Source: Setophaga petechia (taxonomy: Eukaryota; Chordata; Aves; Passeriformes; Parulidae). From it: a stretch of 64,000 bases of DNA. Position 1 is the stretch's first letter. Each line of letters begins with the position of its first letter. Positions 1 through 10,132 of this stretch are shown here, piece after piece. The DNA is taken from positions 3,100,001 to 3,164,000 of the forward strand of contig JANCRA010000040.1 in the NCBI GenBank assembly GCA_024362935.1, given 5' to 3'. A model generated the notes under the pieces. It did not search any database, was not told the DNA's origin, and saw only the letters and a program-made list of their open reading frames with translations. Position numbers and translations under genes: made by a program.

Positions 1-1096
1 ATACTTGTGCTGTACTGGTGTGGATTGCAAGGGTCTGACCTCTGTGGCATACAAGGGTCTTTGTAGCCCTTGGGTCCCATCATCACAGGCTTGCTACAGG
101 ATGCATGAGGCTTGCTGTAAATACTCTGTAGAGTGGTTTGGCGAACCAAACCACTAGCAGAACACCATTAGCAGAACCACTGTGATTTCCAGATTTTGAT
201 GAAGCAGAGAAATACACTCAGGGGGGAGAGAGAGACATTATAAAATGTCCCAGCTGTGGAAAATGCATTTCTTGTTGTTTTGCATTTTTTCAGACAGTGA
301 TTTTTTTCACAGTGGTTGAGTTATAAGACAGAAATCTAGAAAAGTAGACGCAAACATTAAAAGATGCTTTGTGGTTTGGGTTTTTTTTAATACTGTTCTG
401 TAATTTCCCAACAAATGTTCTAAGGGCTTCTCTTGAAAGCACAGGAAAAAAAATTATTTTCAAAGCTTAATAATTTGAACTGTCAGGAGTATGAGATTGG
501 CAGAAGAAAAATCTGGACCTGGTACCTTTCCTAGGTCTGCAAGCAATAGTTGACTAATGCCAGCTGTGGCAGCAATTATTGTCCACTGGAATGAGACCAG
601 TCATTAGATACTAATGCCTTCTAGTCACTAATGAACTCTTCAAGATTTGAACCAATGATTTACAGGTTAATGATCTCAAATCTTATTACCAGTGTGCATG
701 GAAATAATTGAGAATTGTGGAGCAAGAGGGACTGAACTGCTTAGTAACACTCCTTAAAGCAGTAAGAAACATTTTTCTTATAAATGGCTTGCTTTTGAAA
801 TGTTCTAAAGTGATTGTACAAACTTCATATCATAATTATACCCTTGATTTCCTGAGTACCAGAAGAGTTATTGTTTACCAAGTACCCAAAAGTGTAATCT
901 GGGGTCGATAAATGAACAGAATCAAGATCAACTAAGCCATGCTTATTTTTGAATCCCTAACCAGACATCCTGAAAGTTCCTTTTCAACATCCAGTGTACC
1001 TGTGGAATCAATAATTCCAGTGTGACTTGTCCTCCTATGAAATTCTGTCTGGTAGAAAATTTAGGCTCATATCTCTGATTTAACCCCTATTCACAG
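1..1096. other. unique AT-rich DNA upstream of exon candidate
   Basis: No repeat family or convincing exon is recognised here. The one open frame of note (708-911, 67 codons) starts at a non-ATG codon and has no coding character. The stretch contains a strong short hairpin at 132-155. If the exon candidate at 1097 is real, this is the intron before it: the last bases carry a pyrimidine-containing tract and CAG at 1094-1096. Confidence 0.5.
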
Positions 1097-1296
1097 TGTG
1101 AGCCATGGCTGAATGAAATTTTTTCCTTTGAGGTGATGGATAGAGCAATATATCTCAAACTCATTCCACTGTACCTGTACGGCTTTGCTTGTTCTTACAA
1201 TGAATGGCTTCCATATCCTGGGTCTCCAGTTCCTGTACCTGAAAGCTATGAAAGATGGCATTTGGCTGAGATTGGACTCTGGCCTTACATGCTAAG
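1097..1296 (+). CDS. candidate internal coding exon of an unidentified gene
   Basis: Seen: 200 bp without a stop in one frame (66 codons plus 2 nt), preceded by an acceptor (pyrimidine-containing tract ending CAG at 1096) and followed by the donor AAG|GTAAGA at 1297. The translation starts CEPWLNEIF and includes NEWLPYPGSPVPVPESYE and ends LWPYMLR. It is rich in W, Y and P, unlike the S/L/C-rich translations of nearby non-coding DNA. The exon ends in phase 2. No ATG-initiated ORF of 60 codons exists here, so simple ORF finders miss it. I do not recognise the family. Openness over 66 codons is weak evidence by itself, and an antisense frame is also open for 43 codons, so the call rests on splice signals plus composition. 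Downstream, a possible terminal exon and poly(A) signal fit the same strand. Confidence 0.42.
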
Positions 1297-1590
1297 GTAA
1301 GACCCTTACTTCCACTAGGACGTTCTGAGGTGTATAAATTTTTAAATCATATCTACAGAGTGTGAATGAGAACATGTGTGTGTAAGGCATTGGAATTAGA
1401 AGTAAAGTAGTATTTAAAGTACAGGTCTTCTCAAAAAGACTGAGAAAAGGAAGATAAAGTAGAGGAATGATGTAAGTAAAATTCCAAGTGTTGGAAGTAG
1501 TGATAATTGTTCCATGACCTCAGACCTCATCACAGATACAAAGCTGGTGCAAAACAGCTCACACTGGATATGAGCTTTTTTCATCAATAG

Positions 1591-1925
1591 AAGCTGCAAA
1601 GGCTCCAATGTTCATGCATTTCATCACTACTCATGATGAATCCAGAAGACTGGATAGGAACTTTCCAGCTGGTATCCCTCACCCTCTATGTCATCATAAG
1701 GCATCCAGGACAAGGTACTAGAATACACAAACTTCTCAGTTCTTATAACTATAGAGGAATGAGAGAATTTTGAGAGAATGAGTATGTGTGAGGCAAATCT
1801 GTTTCTTCAAAAATATATATAAAATATTCTTCTTATAACTATAGAGGAATGAGAGAATTTTGAGAGAATGAGTATGTGTGAGGCAAATCTGTTTCTTCAA
1901 AAATAAAAGTCTACGTCCCTGTCTG
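1591..1925 (+). other. possible terminal exon and 3' UTR of the same gene
   Basis: Inference. The upstream exon ends in phase 2. An acceptor at 1581-1590 (tcatcaatag after a short T tract) would add about 15 residues (RSCKGSNVHAFHHYS) before TGA at 1634-1636. An alternative acceptor, CAG ending at 1358, would give Arg-Val and then TGA almost at once. Either model leaves a 3' UTR running to the AATAAA at 1902-1907. I cannot choose between them from sequence alone. The 76-bp tandem duplication at 1740-1905 lies in this UTR. Confidence 0.25.
1740..1905. repeat. 76-bp direct duplication, period 90
   Basis: Positions 1740-1815 and 1830-1905 are identical over 76 bp. They are separated by 14 bp of AT-rich sequence (atatataaaatattc). 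Perfect identity suggests a recent local duplication or an assembly artefact. The second copy runs directly into the AATAAA hexamer at 1902, whereas the first copy runs into an AT dinucleotide tract, so only copy two carries a poly(A) signal. Confidence 0.95.
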
Positions 1926-1950
1926 GGTGGTCTTGCCTTGAGTTTTGCTT
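1902..1950 (+). promoter_or_regulatory. candidate polyadenylation signal with GT-rich downstream element
   Basis: Canonical AATAAA at 1902-1907 is followed within 10-40 bp by a GT-rich stretch (gtctgggtggtcttgcc, then ttgagttttgc). This is the arrangement expected for a vertebrate cleavage and polyadenylation site. It agrees in strand with the exon candidate at 1097-1296. AATAAA is frequent in AT-rich DNA, so confidence is limited. Confidence 0.35.
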
Positions 1951-2147
1951 CTTTGAATGCTGTATAGGAGCACTTCTGAGCTATCTGAGCCTGCTCCAGT
2001 CCTTGCTATAGGTTTCTTTACAAACCCCATGTTGTTATCCCACTCCTGGAGATACCTGGTAATTTGCTGGACTTTATAAAAAAAATCTGCATCAGAACAG
2101 ACAATTCTGGCATAGCCATAATCATGAGGTTTTTCTCTTCTAAAATC
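1911..2147 (-). CDS. antisense exon-like open segment (79 codons with stop)
   Basis: On the minus strand an acceptor-like tract (ctatttcacag) at 2148-2158 is followed by a frame open for 78 codons to TAG at 1911-1913. The translation begins DFRREKPHDYGYARIVCSDA and ends KTTQTGT. The mix of charged and aromatic residues looks protein-like, but I do not recognise it. It contains only one ATG, at codon 40. As a terminal exon it would overlap the 3' end of the + strand model, so at most one of the two is probably right. The pyrimidine tract is weak. Confidence 0.25.
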   Translation of the reverse strand, partial: DFRREKPHDYGYARIVCSDADFFYKVQQITRYLQEWDNNMGFVKKPIARTGAGSDSSEVLLYSIQRSKTQGKTTQTGT

Positions 2148-3074
2148 CTGTGAAATAGTTTGGCACTGGATAACTGAGGATAATACAGGACAAGATTATT
2201 GACCTACTCTGAGGAAAGTTACATGGTGAAATTAACTAATTTCAAACCCAAGCTAATCCTGCACTGCTGCCAGTTGTGGAATAACCTTGTCAAGGTATTT
2301 TATTAGCTTAATTCTTGCCTCGTAACGCACCACTTTGACCAGTTTTTTGACACTTTGTATAGACAAGAAATAAATTAAAGCTTTAGAGATAAACCATATA
2401 TACAGGCTTTTTGTATTTTGTACAAACGCAGACCTAACATTAGGAAAGGGACTGCTAAATTATGGTACCGAAGTTTTATGAAATGTAATTATAGGTCCAA
2501 GGATATTTTGTATGGAAGGAAAAAGCTTACTGTACACTATTAAAGTGTTTTATGTCCAGAGATGACTGACACAATGCATTATGGGGCTAGAATAAGCATA
2601 ATTGTCCAGGAAGAAATAATTGAAAATAGTCCTTTAGATGTCAAAATAAAGCTATACATCATGTGAGACTGTCAGCAGTTATTACATATCTTTGGTTGTA
2701 GAGACAAGCTTCCTTGTGGGCTCATAATTTATGCTTCAAACAAAAATGATGTTATTTAGGGCTTCTGCTTCAGCATGTCCATGTGGGCACTGCTGTACTG
2801 GTTGAGTTTCAAGTGGCCACACATTTTGCCATTGCCCTGCTGGAGTAACTGGGGTCTGTGAACCATGGGGAGGCAGGACACCCCATAAGTCCCCTCATCT
2901 ACTGACCTTGGTTGTTCCGAGTGCCTCAGCAGGGTGGGAGCATAGGAAAGACATGCTAGTGCCTACAGCAGTGTGAGCTCCTATGTGCTGGCTGCAGCCC
3001 CAGCAGAGCTGGAGGGCACGGCCTTCATGATCCACAAAGATCATGTGCAGCTGCTCTGCAGTGCTGCAGCCTGA
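2148..3074. other. mostly unique DNA
   Basis: No gene or named repeat is recognised. The last 300 bp (2770-3074) are richer in GC and hold several CTGCAG-type words. They may be the internal flank of, or an older repeat beside, the LTR candidate that follows. Confidence 0.4.
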
Positions 3075-3079
3075 GTAGC

Positions 3080-3495
3080 TGCTAGTAAAGTCCAGGGTAA
3101 GGAAGAAGAAAGGGCCTTTGCATGGTATCCACAGGTGTTTTATTCAGCCGCCTGGTAAGATGTTCAGGTCCCAGGCACACACACACGTGGAGGGTCCAGG
3201 TTTCTGTCTTCCCGAGTTGAAGGGAGCGAGCCTGGTCTTGGAGCAGCACAAAGATGAGGGCCAATCAGGGAATAGGGAGGGAGTGGCTCAGGGACATAGG
3301 AACACATATAGGAACAGGGGAAGGAGTCAATGGGGTCTTAAACAGCTTTTTGGGGGAAGCTTCTTCTGTCCCCCTAACCCTGTGGATGACCCCCAGGGTC
3401 TCCAGACTGCAGGATGGGAAAAATGCTCTTTGAACATGAGAAATCACAGCTCTGGCTTTGGTCTTGGGATGGAGGGACAGGGTCATCAGCAAACA
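3080..3495 (-). mobile_element. probable antisense solo LTR of an endogenous retrovirus
   Basis: Read on the minus strand, the segment has the order expected of an LTR: an inverted CCAAT box (CCAAT on + at about 3261), a TATA-like word near 3305-3315, and an AATAAA hexamer (tttatt on + at 3138-3143) followed by a short U5-like tail. An antisense 60-codon frame and a 133-codon + frame lie over it, as is common inside LTRs. The ends are approximate and I saw no clear target-site duplication. No retroviral gene lies beside it. It could instead be another GC-richer repeat. Confidence 0.4.
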
Positions 3496-5530
3496 TTTTT
3501 AATTAATATTGTCTCTTAACTAAAAAGAAATCCATAAATATGTGACTATCTTGAATTTTTTTTAAATCTGAGAGTCTTTGAATGAGTGTTTTCATGCATT
3601 TTACATACAGGTGATGTTAATTAGTTCGGTCAGCTTGTTGTAAACTAGCAAAGTTTATTTTGTTTGTGAATAACAGCAATGTATCACACAGAAACACCCT
3701 GAGAGTTAATTAACTTTGGGTAACCAATTTGATATTCCTTAGATAAAAGCTCTGTACAAGCTGAATACTCTTGCTGTTCAGGAAAGGCTGTAGCACCTTT
3801 GTTCATGTGCAGCAGTAACTTCATAAGAAAGCCCGGTAGAGCTCATTGAACTTACTTCAGCAGCAGTGGCATGCACTAAACATGAGCCAGCCCTCCCTTC
3901 TTCTGTGTTACCAGTGATTAATACATATTTAGCACCATTGCAGTGAAGAAAAATCACAGTAATTTTGTTTGTAAGTGTATGACTGTATAGTTAAAATACA
4001 AAAAAAAAAGTTTATTGAAACTGTATTCTATATCTGTATATGAAGGCTGCTGTGAAAAGTGTATTCCACTCTAAAATGCAAAGCAAGTATAGACTGTAAG
4101 ATGAATATTGCTGGGCTGTAGTTTTTCAGCCAGAATAATAATTATTCTTTCAGTGAGGATCTTGAATAGACAGGGAGGAGAAGGAGATGGAGGCTAGGAG
4201 TGGAAGAGGGCTGTAGTTTGCTGGAAATGATTTTTAAGAACTGGTTCATCATCTGCTGAGGATTTTCATAGCTTGTTTCACTGAGTGAGGTAGAATCACA
4301 CAAACCTTTCTGTATATGTGTGTTTACTTACATAAATACAAACATAAGATGCAGTCTCTAACATCTGTGCTTTACATCATAATTATACCAATTAAACAGA
4401 AGGAAGGCCTGTCCATGCTTACTTAAATGTCCAGGAAGTAATGATAGGAGTTTTGAAAACATTTGGATGAAGGGAATAATAATGTAAGCATAAACACATG
4501 AAGTGGTTTATTGGAAATGACTTGATCAGGTCGTGAAGTGTGAGAAGTGTGTTAACAACCTGAGGAGCACTCCAAGGGCAAGACTGGTAATGGTGACAAC
4601 CAGGGAATAAAGGTCCCCTGGATAAAGCAGCCAAGTGGGACACACTACCCAACTGGGAGTCTGGAAATCTGCTGGAAAAGATTTTCCTGCATTTGTTTTG
4701 ATTGAAATGGGCAGAATAATTAATATAACATGAATCAAAATCAGAAGGTATCTGGGGAAAGTTATTCCAAAACCTTGCAATTCCTAATTCTAAAAGAAAG
4801 AAGATAAAGAAGTAGCTCACCAATCAATTTTGCATCTGGGAAGAAAAGCAGGTATGTATTAGAACTTCTTAAAGATCCAAGAGTCAAAGAACCTCACATA
4901 AATTGGCAACAAATATTTCTGATGACAAATACTGCCATTGTTATGGTCAAAATAAGGGAACAGTGTGAAGTACAATGCAGATAGAAAGGAGTATAAGAAA
5001 AATGTCTATATAGCTATTAGAACAACAATCTGACAGGGACCTCAAGCATTTTGGAAGAAGGGCTTAAAACTGGAATGGATATGCTTCAGACAATAGATGT
5101 AGCTTAAAATCACAAAAAGGGAATTTTATGAAGACCAATCTGAAGAATATGTTTTTGGGAATAAAGCTCCAGTATGGTTCAGGGGAAAGTAGTAATTCCA
5201 CAATGCTGTGCAAAAAAATTTGGTGGCGGTACCTGATCATAAAGGGGAGATGGGTCAACAATGTAATGTTAACTTAGAAAGCACTAATGTCTCTCCTGAA
5301 TGCATTGGCAGCCATGTCCTAGGTGAAACATGATGTTAGCTAATTTAGTTTACCTCACATTTACAAAATGTGTTGGAGGAATGTTTTGGATGTTATATTT
5401 TAAGAAAATGCAGAATAACTTAAAAGATGCTTAACAGGGAGAAATGTGGCCTATGAAAAAAAGCTGGAGGAATAATTTCTTCTATCAAAGTGAGGAAAAA
5501 GTGGATAACAGGACTGGAATTTTCAATCAT
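3496..5530. other. unique AT-rich DNA, nothing recognised
   Basis: Open frames at 4419-4823 (134 codons) and 4526-4780 (84 codons) on the minus strand overlap in different frames. Both translate to hydrophobic, low-information sequence typical of AT-rich chance frames. No repeat consensus is recognised. Confidence 0.4.
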
Positions 5531-5828
5531 AATGGAGGTGTAAGGGCACAGGTGATCAACGGTTCTCCATGTCTGTGGAGAGAAGGATGAGAAGTAATCA
5601 GGTTAATTTGTAGCAAGGGAGATTTAGGTTACATATCAGGAGAAACTTTCTACCTATAAAGATATTTAAGCACTGGAACAGATTGCCTTGGGAGTCTGCG
5701 TGGTCCCACTTCCAGTTTTAAAGAACGACCTAGTTTCTCAGAGGTGGTCTAAGGCTGGCTGAGCTTGTCTGAAAGCTCCTCATCAGGAGGAGCTGATGAC
5801 CACTTACAGCACCCCGCTTTCCCCTAGG
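5530..5828 (+). mobile_element. CR1 LINE 3' fragment, old
   Basis: The order of words matches the CR1 3' region in sense orientation: a gatttaggtta stretch near 5621, gcactggaacagattgcc at 5670-5687, then a degenerate end near 5800. CR1 is the dominant LINE of birds and usually survives as 5'-truncated 3' ends. Divergence is high and there is no intact terminal repeat, so this is an old copy. It has no coding capacity. Confidence 0.7.
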
Positions 5829-6562
5829 ACTGTCATATATATTATGCTGAAAATGTAATATAGAATGAGTAACCTCTTCCATAAAAGTTGATGGGTTTAA
5901 ATGTTATTAGTCACTATCTTCAAAAGAGCCTTTTGAAAAACCTTACGCTTGGGGCGTTCACAGGATGGGGAAAGACTCATGCAGTAGTCCTGTGAGTTTG
6001 GGAAGTCTGAATCTGAACAGCTCCCTGCATATAGTTGTGTTACACCAAATTGGGTATCTTCATGCTACCTTTGTAGAAATTAAAATGCAGGAAAGAGATT
6101 AAAATGCACTGATGCTTCATCCATGTGGCTTTCTAACTATCAGTGGGCTCTTTACAACAGAGCTGTGCGTCCCTGTAGAAGTGACTAGAAAGTGTCATGC
6201 ACCATTGCTGTGTAACAACTTTTATTTTCCTTAAAGTAACTGCACACTCTCTGTGAAGTAAGGCAAAAATAGCCAAAGTAAATAAATAATAATAATTAAA
6301 AAAGCATGCATAGTCATAACTAAAGGCTTGATTCTGAAATCTGCTGTTTGAAAGCCAACTGTAGAGCCAAGATTTTTTTAAGATGCACAAATAGGAAATG
6401 GAGCATGTAACTGAAATATCTTAGATGAAATGGTGCAAGGAAACTGAAAGGATGAATAAATCTGGTTTTATCTGTAAGTCACTAAATACTTAATGAAAGA
6501 TTATTTAGTTGTACTTAGATTTAAAGCAATTTCTTTTATGGTAGTTTTAGGAAGGTTTGTCA
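5829..6562. other. unique DNA
   Basis: No repeat or gene is recognised. A minus-strand frame of 85 codons (6133-6390) has no coding character. Confidence 0.4.
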
Positions 6563-7215
6563 CAGAATTGTGGACTAGTAGAAGGATACAGGCTGGGAGG
6601 TAGCTGCTCTAGTCCAAGTCCCTCCTAAGCAGGTCCAGGATCTTGTCAAGTTGTGAATATCTGCACACACGAAGATTCCACAACATCTGTGTACAGCCTG
6701 TGCTGATGATTGACCACTTTTGTCTTCAAAATGTTTCCCTGATGTCTAATTGTAATTCCCTATGTTGTGTCTCATGATTGTTACCTGTAGCCCTTTTGCT
6801 GTCAGCCTCAGCCTCTGAGAAGTGCTGCCTCTAGCTTCCTCACATCCTCTTATTAGGTATTTCTTTTAAGGGCAACAACAAGATCCCCTCTGAGCCTTCG
6901 CTTCTCCAGCCTGAATTAATCTAATTCTCTCACAAGGCAAGAGCTACATCCCTTCATTGGGCATCCTCCAGTTTATTATTTCTTGTACAAATCTGGTCAT
7001 AATGCTCTAGATGTGATCTCATGAGTGCTGCTAGAGAAGGATCACCCTTGTCAATTTGACCAGGAGAATTTTTACCTTTGTTGCTGCAATGACTTATTGC
7101 TGATTCATGCTGTTGTCTAATGGGACCCTCAAGTACTTTTCTGCAAAACTACTTTCCAACCAGTTCTCACTGTGCCTGATTTGTTATATAGGACTGTTGT
7201 GTCCCAGGTGCAATT
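6563..7215 (-). mobile_element. CR1 LINE fragment of about 650 bp, old
   Basis: Antisense CR1. The segment opens with the antisense 3' end (cacagaattgtggactag at 6563), then runs through antisense versions of the conserved 3' UTR and the last part of ORF2. Examples are gagccttcgcttctccagcc near 6893, ttttctgcaaaactactttc near 7136 and gtcccaggtgcaa at 7201-7213. Together these follow CR1 without large gaps but with many substitutions, so this is an old insertion. No ORF survives. Confidence 0.85.
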
Positions 7216-8567
7216 TTAAAGGCAGATTTGAGATGCCATGTCAAAGAGCTCTGAGGCTATGTTTACAATAGTAAAAATAAATTTAAGCTTGTCATGCTCC
7301 AGCTGAATGTTAATGGTCATTTTGTAATTCAGCATTCCTAAGTGTATGATATTAGGAACATATGTAAAGGAACAAATGAATGTCTTCTGAGGAATAATTG
7401 TAGGAAAAGGTGTGTGCATAGTGTCCAAATCAGGAAATGTGAATCACTAGGAGTTGCAGGGTGTCATGCTTAGTAAATACTGTGTAAAAATGCAAAGCTC
7501 AAAGAAACAGTTCATAAATGTTCAGTTCTGTTTGGGAGAGTTTAGGATCATTATAATAATGGGTTTTGCTCAGTCTAGATAAACTTCATTGAAAATAGAC
7601 AATAATCAGAAGTTATTGTCTTTGTTGCTCCTCACCTGTTGGGCTGAAGAGCTGAAGAGAGGCGAAACAAGAGGGTGCTTTTCCTGGCTCTGTGCTGCAC
7701 AGAGAAGTCATCTTTCTGCATGGGGTTGGTGAGTCATTGGACAGCTGGGGCTACCACAGTTTACACATTTTTGTTGACTGCAGGCAGATGCCAGACACAG
7801 CGATCTGTGCATGCCTCTGCTAGATAACCCTCCAAATGCAGCACTTTTTGATACTGTGTCAGCCTCTGTGGTCATCAGCATAAGAAGGATGTAGACCTCT
7901 TTAATGGGTCCAGAGGAGGGCTGCATTCAGTGTGGTAAGTGTAACATGGAGCATGTCTGGCATTGTTGGTTGCTTCTTTGTCATCCATATTAATCCAAGT
8001 GGCTGGAAAAGAAATACAGACATACATTCTTGGCTGGAGTCTACTCCCCCGCTGAGGCATCCACAAGAAAGAGTCAAGATACTTTACGTAAGGTTTTTAA
8101 TTTTTCCTCATAAGCCTTACTGCAAGTTGTTTATTTTTAGAAATATTAGGGTTTGACAATATGCAAAATGGATGTTCATCAATTACTGAGAGGAGTAGAA
8201 ATAAGTGATCCTCTGGCTCCTTTTCTGGCTTTCACCCAGTCAGTAGAGTGGTCCTTATAACAGACAAGCAATGGGAACCTGTTATGGCCCCTCAGAACAT
8301 TTCAGGATTGCTCTGCCTGCAGTAAACAGATGTTTCCATACAGTCCACTCACAATGCCCCAGTGACATCCAGAAAGATTCTTCTCATCAGTTCTGATCAT
8401 TGGGAATGGCAGGAGGGACTTGCAGCTGGAACAGCCAGGTGAAAGTTCCCTGTCCATCCAGTCACTGGAGTTCTCTCCAGTGTGTATCCTCAAGCAGCCT
8501 GGTTAGCCTTGTTCTTGGAGCACACTTTCCACCCTGCCCTTATAATTTCAGTGGATAGCAGCATCTA
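7216..8567. other. unique DNA with weak exon-like segment on minus
   Basis: No repeat is recognised. A candidate minus-strand exon (7636-7715) is described separately. Short open frames on both strands at 7700-8160 overlap one another and look like chance. Confidence 0.4.
7636..7715 (-). other. weak minus-strand exon candidate
   Basis: On the minus strand, acceptor ccccatgcag (7716-7725) precedes 80 bp open in two frames. It ends at donor CAACAG|GTGAGG (GT at 7635-7634). One frame starts KDDFSVQHRARKSTLLFRL. The donor is good and the acceptor tract is poor. No neighbouring exon in a matching phase was found, and I do not recognise the peptide. Confidence 0.15.
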
Positions 8568-9063
8568 TCATGGAATCATACAGTCATACAATTACAGAGC
8601 GCTTTGGATTGGAAGGAACCTCCAAGATCATCCAGTTCCAACCCCCCTGCAGTGGGCAGGGACTAGGTGGCTCAAAGCCCCATCCACCCTGGCCTTGAAC
8701 ACTCCCAGCAATGATGCATCCACCACTTCTCTGAGCAACCTGTACTAGTCTGACTGCCCTCACGGTAACATCTAGTCTAAACCTGCCCTCTATGCAGTTT
8801 AAAGCCATTCTCCCTAGTCCTGTTACTACTACATGTCTTGTAAAAAGTCACCTTGTAAAAAGTCAGCTCTCTTGTAGCCCCTTCAGGTACTGTAAGTTGC
8901 TAAAAGTTGTCCCTGGAGCCTTTCCTTCTCTGGGCTGAACTACCCCAGCTCTCTCAGCCTCTCTTCATAGACAGCTCTTTGATCATATTAATGACCTTCC
9001 TCTGGAGCCACTTAGGAGGTCCACATCCTTCTTATGTTAGCGACCCCAGAGGTGGACACAATA
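8568..9063 (-). mobile_element. CR1 LINE 3' end, antisense (3' part of an inverted copy)
   Basis: Starts with the antisense CR1 terminal words (catggaatcatacagtcat) and continues through tccagttccaacccccctgc (8631-8650), cttgtaaaaagtca (duplicated in tandem near 8837 and 8852) and the antisense conserved 3' region. It stops near 9063, inside the sequence around the antisense words ccccagaggtggacacaata. Better preserved than most CR1 copies here. The adjoining + strand CR1 piece continues the element from exactly this breakpoint, so the two probably form one insertion. Confidence 0.9.
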
Positions 9064-9074
9064 TCAAAAAGTGC

Positions 9075-9390
9075 TTCATTTGGTTATCTAACACAGTAAC
9101 AGGCAGGATTAAGTCCTGAACCTGCCAGCATACATCTACAAAACAAAGCAGACAGCGCGGACTGGGTGGTGTGTACAGCTCTGTTTGTAGAACAGTCAGA
9201 GTCCTGATGGACAAGTTGAACAAGGGCCAGCAACATGCCCTTGTGGTGAAGAACAATTCAGAACCATATCCTGGACTGCCTTAATGAAAACACAGTCATC
9301 AAGTTGAGGACCATTATTCTTTTCCTCTATTTGGGATTTACGAGTGGTGTTTGGAGCACTGTGTCTGGTTTTGGGCTCCCCAGTAACCTG
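9075..9390 (+). mobile_element. CR1 LINE ORF2-end fragment, sense (inverted 5' part)
   Basis: Sense CR1 from the region encoding the end of the reverse-transcriptase ORF: aagtcctgaacctg near 9111-9124, gtcctgatggacaagttgaac around 9202, gccagcaacatgcccttgtg near 9227, and gtctggttttgggctcccca at 9363-9382. It is truncated at both ends. Its right end corresponds to the same CR1 position at which the adjacent antisense piece begins, with roughly 30 bp of overlap. Frames are broken and no protein remains. Confidence 0.85.
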
Positions 9391-10118
9391 GAATGTACCC
9401 ATTTATTTTTCAGGTGACTCTTGTTTTGGCTGTACACCTGGTTACCTCAACTGAGAGAGCTAGTCACAGCTGAGGCTGGGCCAGTGCCCACATAACAGAC
9501 GGCTCAAAACACATTGTGATTTTTAATGGGAAGGTTGTGCTGCAGATTCCTGTGAGCCTGTTTGATGATCACATCCATGCTAAGGAATGCTTAAGGCAGC
9601 CCTTGGGCAGAGACAAAGGTCTGTGTGTGCAGGCTCTGCAGGCAGAGGGGATAAAGGCAGAGCGAGACTGTGCCTCATCTTCACAATTATTATCTCCATT
9701 AACAATTGTGTTCAGCTTGTCATTCACCCTGGGATTATTGGAAGAGCCTCCCTGGTGTGCCTTGAGCCTTTAATTCGCCATCACTTTCTGCACCACCAGG
9801 CCTCAAGTGTAAGTTATGAGAGAATAAAGCATACAACAAACTCCTACACAAGCCATAGGTTTTGGGCTATTTAAATTACAGCTGGGAGAGGGGAAATTGT
9901 GCAAAATCTTTGGGGGGTACTTGCTCAAAGAGCTGGAAAGATTCAGCACAGTTTCTCTCTCTTAGTTTTATGGCTTCTTCACTCAGATGCAACAATAAAA
10001 ATGTTCCACTGGATTAGCTAGGTGGCTGAACTGTGATTTCTCTGCAACACTTTTTCACACTCTAAAAGCCTAATGACAAGCAATCAAGAACATGTTAATT
10101 GGGACGATTGCTCCTAGG

Positions 10119-10132
10119 GGACCCCGGGGTCC
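10119..10132. repeat. 14-bp perfect palindrome
   Basis: ggaccccggggtcc is identical to its reverse complement. It is strikingly GC-rich within AT-rich flanks (tgttaattgggacgattg just upstream). It could be a dimeric transcription-factor site or chance. Confidence 0.95.
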
